Assembly (NCBI GenBank): GCA_013204195.1
Contig: JABMOJ010000421.1
Span: 1 to 5,018, forward strand
Direction of reading: 5' to 3'
Length of the DNA stretch: 5,018 nucleotides
Source: SAR86 cluster bacterium
GTDB taxonomy: Bacteria > Pseudomonadota > Gammaproteobacteria > Pseudomonadales > Azotimanducaceae
Positions 1 through 5,018 of the stretch are shown one piece after another. Under the pieces are notes generated by a model that was not told the DNA's origin, did not search any database, and saw nothing but the letters and a program-made list of their open reading frames with translations. The position numbers were made by a program, and so were the translations under genes. The stretch's first letter is position 1; every line of letters begins with the position of its first letter.

Positions 1-93
1 CAGCAGCGCACCATGATCCGTTTGTCAGATGATTACGCTGAAGGTAGGCAGGCATTTATGCAGAAGCGATCCCCTAAGTTTAGCGGCCACTAG
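1..93 (+). CDS. Enoyl-CoA hydratase/isomerase family protein, C-terminal end (partial)
   Basis: Frame 1 is open from the window edge to a TAG stop at 91-93 and encodes 30 residues. The tail carries the pattern E-G-R-Q-A-F-x-x-K-R-x-P-x-F-x-G, which is the usual C-terminal signature of crotonase-fold enoyl-CoA hydratases (helix with 'EG..AF..KR.P.F.G'). Such enzymes hydrate or isomerise enoyl-CoA thioesters in the cytoplasm, typically in fatty-acid beta-oxidation or related acyl-CoA breakdown. The active-site oxyanion-hole and catalytic glutamate regions lie outside the window, so the exact reaction cannot be assigned. The gene lies on the same strand as the DUF1330 gene 67 bases downstream, and no obvious terminator separates them, so co-transcription is likely. 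Confidence 0.82.
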   Translation, partial: QQRTMIRLSDDYAEGRQAFMQKRSPKFSGH

Positions 94-160
94 GTTTATT
101 CGAAGAAAACTCGGCCAATACCATGGGTTAACGGCCTATTGAAAATTACTGGAGAAGTTC

Positions 161-457
161 ATGTCAGTCTATTTCGTCGCTCTTATTAATATTCATGATC
201 GCGCCGGATACGCCAATTACGAGGCGGGATTCATGCAGGTGTTCAATCAATACGATGGTCGGATGCTCGCGGTGGATGAGGCGCCAACAATACGTGAAGG
301 GGAATGGCCGTATACTCGCACCGTTTTGATTGAGTTTCCTTCAGGCGCGCAGGCGGACGCCTGGTATGACTCAGCAGCCTATCAAGAGCTAGCGACTCAT
401 CGTTTTGCTGCCTCGGTAGCCAATATCGCGCGAATCAAAGGGGTCGAGACACCTTGA
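161..457 (+). CDS. DUF1330 family protein
   Basis: This is a 98-residue soluble protein whose length is normal for the DUF1330 family (dimeric alpha/beta-barrel, ferredoxin-like fold). Recognisable family features are the N-terminal strand after Met1, Y-E-A-G-F at 20-24, G-R-M-L-A-V-D at 33-39, E-G-E-W-P at 46-50 followed by a T-R-T-V-L-I-E-F strand, and the W-Y-D-S-x-x-Y-Q motif at 68-75. The family has no settled biochemical function, so none is assigned; members are often found near acyl-CoA enzymes. The ATG start is supported by GGAG at 151-154, six bases upstream, and by an in-frame TGA at 140-142 that limits any extension. There is no signal peptide or membrane segment. It probably forms an operon with the upstream enoyl-CoA hydratase gene and is convergent with the glycoside hydrolase gene. 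Confidence 0.88.
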   Translation: MSVYFVALINIHDRAGYANYEAGFMQVFNQYDGRMLAVDEAPTIREGEWPYTRTVLIEFPSGAQADAWYDSAAYQELATHRFAASVANIARIKGVETP

Positions 458-467
458 GTAGTGAAGT

Positions 468-508
468 TGATGTTCATCCGGTGATGATAATCCGCTGATG
501 TTAATCCG
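468..508. repeat. Three tandem 14-bp repeats in a convergent gap
   Basis: Three copies of a 13-bp unit, TGATGTTCATCCG (468-480), TGATGATAATCCG (482-494) and TGATGTTAATCCG (496-508), are each separated by one variable base, giving a 14-bp period. They fill most of the 65-base gap between the stop codons of the DUF1330 and glycoside hydrolase genes. The first copy also contains a short GATG-TT-CATC dyad. A run of five T follows at 516-520, but no strong GC-rich stem precedes it, so this is not a convincing intrinsic terminator. Replication slippage could have made it; a binding-site role is only a possibility. Confidence 0.75.
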
Positions 509-522
509 TTGCGAGTTTTTGA

Positions 523-2265
523 TTAACTGTTTGGGCCGATACCACGCATAATGGTTTTGATATCGTCGATGGCGAGTTTTGGCGTTCGGTCAAAAAACAG
601 TACCCCATTAATTTCTTGTTGGACATCGGTGAGCTGGGTCCAAACAAAGCCTGAAAGGCTGTCAGCTTGATGAATTTCGCTAGCGATGGCTTCAAATCGT
701 TGTTTGAGCGCGACCTTGTCGAGTGGTAAGTCTCCGTAGGCAAAGTGATCCTCAGCGGTTGCTTGAGTGAAGCCGATGCCGCCACATTCTGTCAGTAATA
801 CCGGCAGTTGGCTCACATCTCTGCCGGGTAGGGCGCCGACACGCCCGCCGCCCACCTCCGATGAGGGATCACGCAATAATTCCGCCAAACGTTCGGCAAT
901 GCTTTCTGTTGCTGTCTCGTAAAGATGTAAGGTCCATAAATCACCGCTCGAAAATTCCCACCCATCATTGCCCACCACGGGTCTTGAGGGGTCCAGTGCC
1001 TGAGTCAAGGAAGTGATCGCATCGACAAAGGCTTGTTGCTCCGGTCGCTTGGCCTGGTGCCAGACTCCCCACGATTCGTTAAAGGGGACCCAGGTGATAA
1101 CACTTGGATGACCGCGATCCCGTTGTACCAGCTGGGTCCATTCGGCACTCAGGGTTTCGATTAATTCAGTAGAGAATATGCGCCCTGAGGGCATCTCGGC
1201 CCAGACCAGTAGACCCAGTCTGTCAGCCCAGTACAGGTAACGTGGATCCTCGGCTTTCTGATGTTTGCGAGCGCAATTGAATCCCATCGCCAAGGTCAGT
1301 TCCACATCTCGCTTGAGGTCACGGTCGTCTACAGCGGTATACCAGCCTTCAGGAAAGTAGCCCTGGTCGAGAATACCGCGCAAATACAGTGGCGAGTCGT
1401 TCAGGTACAGGGTTCGATCTTTGACAGAGATCTGGCGAAGACCGGTGTAGCTGTCACAGCGATCAATAATGTTCCCCGCCGAGTCTTTCAGGGTCAGTTG
1501 CAAGTCGTACAATGTTGGCGTGGCCGGTGACCAAAGTGCGGGTTGTTCAACGGTGAGTTCGAGCCTCACTTCTGGTCGGTCAATAAAATCAGACTCAAGA
1601 CGGGCGACGATAATGCCGTCACGCACAAGGGCTAATTGTAGGCTGCCGCAGGCAAGTTCTGACAGTTTGACATTAAGCTTCAATAGCTGGTCGGCAACCG
1701 AGTAAGTGGTCCAGAGACTGCTGGCATGCAGCGTGTTGACGGGTTCTAGCCAAATGGTCTGCCAGGGGCCGATGATCGGGTCGTAATCGATGGGCCAGCG
1801 CGTAGTACCTGCTTGTTTACCGCGAGGCTGAGTCCAGGTGGGGCTGTCAGTGACACGCAGGGTCACGGTATTGGTGCCCGGTTTGACCAGGTGTTTGATG
1901 TCAAAATGAAAGGGCGCATAGCCGCCGGTATGCGCACCCGCTAATTCACCATTAACATAGACCTGGGTACGGTGATCGCAGGCGCCCAGATGAAGCAATA
2001 ATTGCGATTCATGCCAGTGGGTGGGTAGCTCGAACTCCCGAGCGTACCAGACGACGTCGCAGGGTGTGAGATGGGATGCGCCCGAGGCGCTAGCATTCAT
2101 GGTGAAAGGGACTTGAATGGTGGCTTGGTAGTCATGGTGCTGGTACCACTTTTGGACCAGACCCGTATTCTTTGGGTCAGTATCGAAGCGCCATTCGCCG
2201 TTGAGATTGAGCCAGTTGAGTCGTTGTAGCAGTGGCCTAGGGTATTCCGGGCGCGGGATAGTCAC
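523..2265 (-). CDS. Glycoside hydrolase family 2 (beta-galactosidase/beta-glucuronidase-like), cytoplasmic
   Basis: This 580-residue protein has the three-domain core of small GH2 enzymes: an N-terminal sugar-binding jelly roll (about 14-176, with L-N-G-E-W-R-F and the Y-V-N-G-E-L-x-G-x-H-x-G-G-Y strand), an Ig-like domain (about 180-280) and a catalytic TIM barrel (about 284-575). The likely acid/base is Glu397 in F-N-E-S-W-G, and the likely nucleophile is Glu493 in L-T-E-C-G-G. By family it is a retaining hydrolase of terminal beta-linked sugars. The N-x-K carboxylate-binding motif of true beta-glucuronidases appears to be replaced by E551-I-N553 before G554, which argues against glucuronide as substrate; beta-galactoside or another beta-glycoside is possible. 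No signal peptide is visible, so it should act in the cytoplasm on imported sugars. The start is GTG at 2265-2263 with GGAG seven bases upstream; an in-frame TGA at 2292-2290 limits extension. No transporter or regulator gene lies beside it. Confidence 0.93.
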   Translation of the reverse strand: MTIPRPEYPRPLLQRLNWLNLNGEWRFDTDPKNTGLVQKWYQHHDYQATIQVPFTMNASASGASHLTPCDVVWYAREFELPTHWHESQLLLHLGACDHRTQVYVNGELAGAHTGGYAPFHFDIKHLVKPGTNTVTLRVTDSPTWTQPRGKQAGTTRWPIDYDPIIGPWQTIWLEPVNTLHASSLWTTYSVADQLLKLNVKLSELACGSLQLALVRDGIIVARLESDFIDRPEVRLELTVEQPALWSPATPTLYDLQLTLKDSAGNIIDRCDSYTGLRQISVKDRTLYLNDSPLYLRGILDQGYFPEGWYTAVDDRDLKRDVELTLAMGFNCARKHQKAEDPRYLYWADRLGLLVWAEMPSGRIFSTELIETLSAEWTQLVQRDRGHPSVITWVPFNESWGVWHQAKRPEQQAFVDAITSLTQALDPSRPVVGNDGWEFSSGDLWTLHLYETATESIAERLAELLRDPSSEVGGGRVGALPGRDVSQLPVLLTECGGIGFTQATAEDHFAYGDLPLDKVALKQRFEAIASEIHQADSLSGFVWTQLTDVQQEINGVLFFDRTPKLAIDDIKTIMRGIGPNS

Positions 2266-2272
2266 GATGGGT

Positions 2273-2276
2273 CTCC
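2273..2276 (-). promoter_or_regulatory. Ribosome binding site for the GTG start of the GH2 gene
   Basis: On the minus strand GGAG lies seven bases before the GTG at 2265-2263. This supports the non-ATG start; the next in-frame codons upstream offer no ATG before a stop. Confidence 0.65.
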
Positions 2277-2308
2277 GTCGGGTCGAATGTCAGGAACTCG
2301 AGGCACAA

Positions 2309-2337
2309 CTTAAGCGAAATCTTAAGCGAAAACTTAA
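2309..2337 (-). repeat. 12-bp tandem repeat (CTTAAGNTTTCG type) in the GH2 leader
   Basis: On the plus strand CTTAAGCGAAAT (2309-2320) is followed directly by CTTAAGCGAAAA (2321-2332) and then a third partial unit beginning CTTAA (2333-2337). Read in the GH2 direction this gives TTAAG boxes spaced exactly 12 bp apart, the nearest about 45 bases upstream of the GTG start. CTTAAG is itself palindromic. The phased boxes could be a repeated protein-binding site or part of the 5' untranslated leader; which one is not decided by sequence. Confidence 0.6.
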
Positions 2338-2376
2338 TCTCCAAGGGCGCAAGGAAAACCCGTAACAATCGAGCGT

Positions 2377-2392
2377 GTCATATTTGGATGAC
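2377..2392. promoter_or_regulatory. Inverted repeat GTCAT-N6-ATGAC, candidate operator
   Basis: Two perfect 5-bp arms, GTCAT at 2377-2381 and ATGAC at 2388-2392, flank six bases. The site lies just downstream of the candidate minus-strand -10 element, where a repressor would block transcription of the GH2 gene. Short arms mean chance is possible, so this is a candidate only. Confidence 0.3.
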
Positions 2393-2394
2393 CT

Positions 2395-2423
2395 ATAGAA
2401 CGCTAACCCTTGGGTGAAGTCAA
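2395..2423 (-). promoter_or_regulatory. Candidate sigma70-type promoter for the GH2 gene
   Basis: On the minus strand TTGACT (2423-2418) matches five of six bases of the -35 consensus, and a 17-base spacer leads to TTCTAT (2400-2395), a weak -10 match. Transcription would begin near 2388 and give a leader of about 120 bases that includes the 12-bp tandem repeats. The weak -10 keeps confidence low. Confidence 0.3.
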
Positions 2424-2470
2424 TTCTGCGGTGGTTGCTGTTTTTTTGTCGAGAGCTTGATCATAAGCAG

Positions 2471-2490
2471 TTTCGGTTGGTGTGCCGAAA
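2471..2490. promoter_or_regulatory. Stem-loop or dyad TTTCGG-N8-CCGAAA
   Basis: Perfect 6-bp arms at 2471-2476 and 2485-2490 enclose eight bases. It lies in the shared divergent control region. It has no T-tract in the right place for a terminator on either strand, so a protein-binding dyad is more likely than a terminator if it is functional at all. Confidence 0.3.
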
Positions 2491-2510
2491 GGTAATGTTA
2501 GTCAGGATCC

Positions 2511-2520
2511 CAAGCGCTTG
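2511..2520. promoter_or_regulatory. Perfect palindrome CAAGCGCTTG, LacI/GalR-family-like operator core
   Basis: The 10-bp perfect palindrome fits the AANCGNTT core, with a central CG, typical of LacI/GalR-family operators, which often control sugar-hydrolase genes. It is about 245 bases upstream of the GH2 start and about 200 bases upstream of the Omp85-like gene. The symmetry does not extend beyond 10 bp, and no LacI-family gene is in the window. A palindrome of this length is expected a few times in 5 kb by chance. Confidence 0.3.
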
Positions 2521-2722
2521 CAGTACAACTGTGGCTGAGTCTATTCCAAACCTCGTTGCGTAACAGGCGGCCCTGGCCGTGTGGTGGGTCAAATAGATAT
2601 GAGGTCTTGATTCAAACCTCCCGTGAACCTTGTCTAGGTGTGCTCGTTTTTTAGTCATACTATGGGTGCCTTCGCAGTGGTTGGGTTGAATGTGTTGATC
2701 TACTTGGAACGAAAGTTAACGT

Positions 2723-4420
2723 ATGAGTAGTCATGTTGGCCTGCGAGGTGTTTGGCTCGCGTTATTAATGACGCCTGGCTGGGCCCTGGGCGCTGATTTG
2801 AATTGCCAGGCTGACGCAACCTTTGAGGACTACGAACCGACGTTACCCGGTTATGACTTTAATGCCGGGTTGCAACGCTGGGGCGACGATATAGACCGTA
2901 TTAAAGTGGGCCATAAAAAAACGGTCAGAAAAATTTATATCAATACCCTGCCAATATTTGATCCGGCTAATGCGCAGGAAAACTTTGCGCTCTATCGATG
3001 GGCCAATAGCGTGCACAGGTACACTCGGCCCGCAGTCATTGAGCGGTTGTTGCTGTTCTCGACCGGCGAGCAAGTCGATGACCATCTGCTGGATGAATCC
3101 GAACGGTTGCTGCGTCAGCAAAATTATATCGCTGATTCAGCGATCAGGGTGGTTCGGGATTGCCTGGATGAAGTAGATCTTGAAGTGGTCACCCACGAAG
3201 TCTGGACCCTGACGCCCGAGATATCTATGAAGTCCAGTGGCGGTGATACGTCGACTAGTCTGGGTTTTCGAGACGCTAATTTTCTGGGTTCAGGCAAGAG
3301 TATCGGATTGGGAGTGAAGCAGGAGCCAGACCGAAACAAGCTGCAATTTCATTACAATGACCCGTATTTTCAAGGTAAACGTCTCAATCTTTCGGTCCGC
3401 GTCGAGAAGAACTCTGACGGTTACTATCGTTCATTCGATGTCAGGTTGCCGTTCTACGCGCTGGATACACGTCGAAGTTGGGGGGTCGGGGCGACAGAGT
3501 CGCTGCTCACTCAAAGCCGTTATGTAGGTTCGGTCAAGGTGAGCGCCTTGCAGGTGCAGGATCAGGCGGTAAGCACCTATTTTGGTATGTCCGAGGGCTT
3601 GATCGATGGGCAGGTCGCGCGTTATTTATTCGGCCTGCAGCTAGAAAAACAGCATTACGCCACCCTGCCAGATGAAATTGCACCTGTAAGAGTACCCGAT
3701 GATCTGAACCTGGCTTACCCCTTTGTCGAGTACCAACAGGTGCAAGACGACTACAAAATTGGCTTTAACATCAATCAGATGAAGCGATCTGAAGATATTC
3801 ACCTAGGCCGTGACTTGCGCGCCCGTCTGGGTTACTCGCCGAATGGTCGGCAGGTGATTTTGCAGGGGGTCTGGGCTGACACTTGGTTGTCGAGAGACAA
3901 AATGCTGCTGCAGTCGAACCTAAGCTGGCGCGGGCGCTGGGATATTAATCGTCAGGCAATTGCCGACGGTGAACTGAATCTGGCATTGAAATTTCATCGC
4001 GGCCAGACCGATAATCGAAGTCTGGTTATGGCTATGGAAATATCCATGCTGAAAAATCCGCTGGACCAGTATGAGTTGACATTGGGCGGTGACAAGGGGT
4101 TACGAGGTTATCGCAGCAACTATTTATCTGGCGACAGTTTGATCTTGTTGACGATGGAGGAGCGCGTGTTTACCCAGTATGAGCCTTTCGGTCTGTTCAA
4201 TCTCGGCTTTGCCGCATTCGCTGATGTGGGGCGAGCCTGGTTTCGAGACGTTGATGTGGATAAGGATGGCTGGAAGGCTGATGTGGGTGTTGGCCTGCGG
4301 CTGCTGCCGAGCAAGTCTGATAAAGGCCAAGTGATTCACTTGGATGTGGCATTTCCGGTCAACGATCGAAACAGTGGTCGTTCGATGTTGGTGTCGGTGG
4401 AGATGAAGAGGACGTTATAG
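2723..4420 (+). CDS. Single-POTRA Omp85 (BamA/TamA-like) outer-membrane protein
   Basis: This 565-residue protein starts with a signal peptide (R8, hydrophobic stretch about 10-20, likely cleavage after A-L-G at 21-23). One POTRA-like domain follows (about 65-165: strand V-R-K-I-Y-I-N, helices around 103-113 and 122-133, closing strand L-E-V-V-T-H-E-V-W-T-L). A C-terminal barrel begins near F182-R-D-x-N-F-L-G-S-G-K-S. The Omp85 loop-6 motif is present as G-L-R461-G462-Y463, followed by the conserved E-E-R-V-F strand and F-A-D-V-G-R-A-W (499-506). By family it would insert or translocate proteins or lipids at the outer membrane; the cargo is unknown. BamA has five POTRAs and TamA three, so it is neither. 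The last residue is Leu rather than the usual aromatic. ATG 2723 is the most upstream start possible because TAA lies in frame at 2717-2719; the ribosome site is weak (GAAAG, 2711-2715). It converges on lptF with an 18-base gap. Confidence 0.87.
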   Translation: MSSHVGLRGVWLALLMTPGWALGADLNCQADATFEDYEPTLPGYDFNAGLQRWGDDIDRIKVGHKKTVRKIYINTLPIFDPANAQENFALYRWANSVHRYTRPAVIERLLLFSTGEQVDDHLLDESERLLRQQNYIADSAIRVVRDCLDEVDLEVVTHEVWTLTPEISMKSSGGDTSTSLGFRDANFLGSGKSIGLGVKQEPDRNKLQFHYNDPYFQGKRLNLSVRVEKNSDGYYRSFDVRLPFYALDTRRSWGVGATESLLTQSRYVGSVKVSALQVQDQAVSTYFGMSEGLIDGQVARYLFGLQLEKQHYATLPDEIAPVRVPDDLNLAYPFVEYQQVQDDYKIGFNINQMKRSEDIHLGRDLRARLGYSPNGRQVILQGVWADTWLSRDKMLLQSNLSWRGRWDINRQAIADGELNLALKFHRGQTDNRSLVMAMEISMLKNPLDQYELTLGGDKGLRGYRSNYLSGDSLILLTMEERVFTQYEPFGLFNLGFAAFADVGRAWFRDVDVDKDGWKADVGVGLRLLPSKSDKGQVIHLDVAFPVNDRNSGRSMLVSVEMKRTL

Positions 4421-4435
4421 CCTTGAGCGAACGTC
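4411..4435. terminator. Weak inverted repeat at the convergent 3' ends (possible bidirectional terminator)
   Basis: GACGTT (4411-4416) and AACGTC (4430-4435) form a 6-bp stem around a 13-base loop that contains the TAG stop of the Omp85-like gene; the lptF stop lies just beyond at 4439-4441. No T-tract follows on either strand, so termination here would be weak or need Rho. It is listed because it is the only symmetric element in the very short gap. Confidence 0.22.
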
Positions 4436-4438
4436 TGG

Positions 4439-5018
4439 TCAGTTCCTGAAGCGGTTCCAGCGGTAAAGTCCACAGATGAAGACGATGGCAATGCCATGGA
4501 CCCACCACAGCCCTAGAGCAAGAGGAATTGTGCCCTTCTCCAGGCCAGAACGCGCGGCAGCCAGACTCATGATATAAATCAGGCAAACGATTAGTCCAGG
4601 AATCAGACGGTTGAGACGTCCTTCTCTTGGGTTGACCTTGCTTAAGGGGATGGCCATCAAGGCGATGAGTGGAATGATGATAATCATGGCCAGTCGCCAA
4701 TGCAGCTCTGCCGCATAGGCTCGGTTCTGCAAATTGTTCAGTAATTCGCTCAGGGTCAAGGCCGAATTGCGCCGCTCCGCTTGAGCCACTTTACGTTCCG
4801 GCAGAAGTTGGCCGAACTCCTCAAATTCAATGACTTGGTAGTCGTTTTGGCCGGGTGTGCCACGATGCCTTGCACCCTGTTCAAGCACGAGAAATCGGTT
4901 ACCTGATTTGTCGACCACTGGGCGGCCTTGCTCGGCGACGGTGATAATCGCCTTTGTGGGGTCGCTGCTAGCCACTTCGCTCATAAAGACGCCTTGAAGA
5001 ACATTGCCATCGATGATG
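4439..5018 (-). CDS. lptF: LPS export ABC transporter permease LptF, C-terminal part (5' end beyond window)
   Basis: The minus-strand frame is open from the window edge (5017) to TGA at 4441-4439, giving about 192 residues, roughly the C-terminal half of a normal LptF. The ATG at 4984 is internal: the frame continues upstream as I-I-D-G-N-V-L-Q-G-V-F. The first part is the end of the periplasmic jelly-roll domain (G-N-R-F-L-V-L-E-x-G-x-R, then G-T-P-G-Q-x-D-Y-x-x-x-E-F). It is followed by A-E-L-H-W-R-L leading into three membrane helices and the hallmark I-P-L-S-K-V-N-P-R-E-G-R, then the L-G-L-W-W-V-H helix. LptF and LptG form the inner-membrane core of the LptB2FG transporter, which extracts LPS from the inner membrane and passes it to LptC. 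LptG sequences lack the P-L-S-x-V-N-P-R-x-G-R pattern, so this is LptF. No lptG follows it downstream; the next gene is the convergent Omp85-like one. Confidence 0.93.
   Translation of the reverse strand, partial: IIDGNVLQGVFMSEVASSDPTKAIITVAEQGRPVVDKSGNRFLVLEQGARHRGTPGQNDYQVIEFEEFGQLLPERKVAQAERRNSALTLSELLNNLQNRAYAAELHWRLAMIIIIPLIALMAIPLSKVNPREGRLNRLIPGLIVCLIYIMSLAAARSGLEKGTIPLALGLWWVHGIAIVFICGLYRWNRFRN

Larger units (their letters stand above)
2266..2722. other. Divergent intergenic control region without a convincing gene
   Basis: This 457-base stretch separates the divergently transcribed GH2 and Omp85-like genes. It holds the 12-bp tandem repeats, three separate dyads and a candidate GH2 promoter described in their own entries. 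A T-run lies at 2441-2447 without a GC-rich stem. No clear promoter could be assigned to the Omp85-like gene: TACTAT at 2658-2663 resembles a -10 element but lacks a well-spaced -35. The only sizeable open frame, 65 codons on the minus strand (2658-2461), resembles no family I recognise. A small RNA or leader peptide cannot be excluded. Confidence 0.6.

Noticed and set aside
468..508. CRISPR-like array
   Set aside because: The units are 13 bp with single-base spacing, far too short for CRISPR repeats and spacers, and no cas gene is present.
501..785. 94-codon minus-strand frame overlapping the GH2 3' end
   Set aside because: It is an alternative frame of the GH2 gene with no family resemblance.
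1261..1705. Two plus-strand open frames inside the GH2 gene
   Set aside because: They are antisense to a well-supported catalytic gene, lack recognisable motifs and are explained by the opposite-strand coding bias.
2434..2450. T-run at 2441-2447 as an intrinsic terminator
   Set aside because: No GC-rich stem directly precedes it on the plus strand, and no gene ends nearby on that strand.
2461..2658. 65-codon minus-strand open frame in the divergent intergenic region
   Set aside because: The translation resembles no family I recognise, and the only purine-rich site is about ten bases from the ATG. The frame covers two dyads, which suits regulatory DNA better. Conservation in relatives would change this view.
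4359..4700. 113-codon minus-strand frame overlapping lptF and the end of the Omp85-like gene
   Set aside because: It is out of frame with the clear LptF sequence, has low-complexity His/Ser-rich composition, and cannot represent lptG because it has no membrane helices.

Overview
The window looks like a chromosomal stretch of a Gram-negative gammaproteobacterium. It holds part of an LptF-type lipopolysaccharide-export permease, an outer-membrane beta-barrel protein of the Omp85 superfamily, the end of a crotonase-fold enoyl-CoA hydratase and a DUF1330 protein. Base composition is moderate and codon use looks even across the genes. A marine or environmental lineage is plausible, but no marker here fixes the genus.

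Layout from left to right. Positions 1-93 (+) are the last 30 codons of an enoyl-CoA hydratase. A 67-base gap leads to a 98-residue DUF1330 protein (161-457, +), probably in the same transcript. A 65-base convergent gap with three 14-bp tandem repeats follows. Next is a 580-residue cytoplasmic glycoside hydrolase of family 2 on the minus strand (2265-523), starting at GTG. A 457-base divergent intergenic region (2266-2722) has no convincing gene but is rich in small symmetric and repeated motifs: a 12-bp tandem repeat, three dyads and a candidate promoter. It should control both the glycosidase and the divergent 565-residue single-POTRA Omp85-type protein (2723-4420, +). That gene ends 18 bases from the convergent 3' end of lptF (minus), which runs off the right edge.

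How the genes relate. The left pair suggests acyl-CoA or lipid breakdown. The right pair concerns the outer membrane: LptF drives LPS export, and the Omp85-like protein is an outer-membrane barrel of unknown substrate. The glycosidase is an orphan, with no visible transporter or regulator gene beside it in this window. No CRISPR array, rRNA, tRNA or insertion sequence was seen. The points most worth following are the single-POTRA Omp85 protein sitting where lptG would usually follow lptF, the motif-rich control region, and the glycosidase of unknown specificity. There is no strong evidence for a wholly new system.
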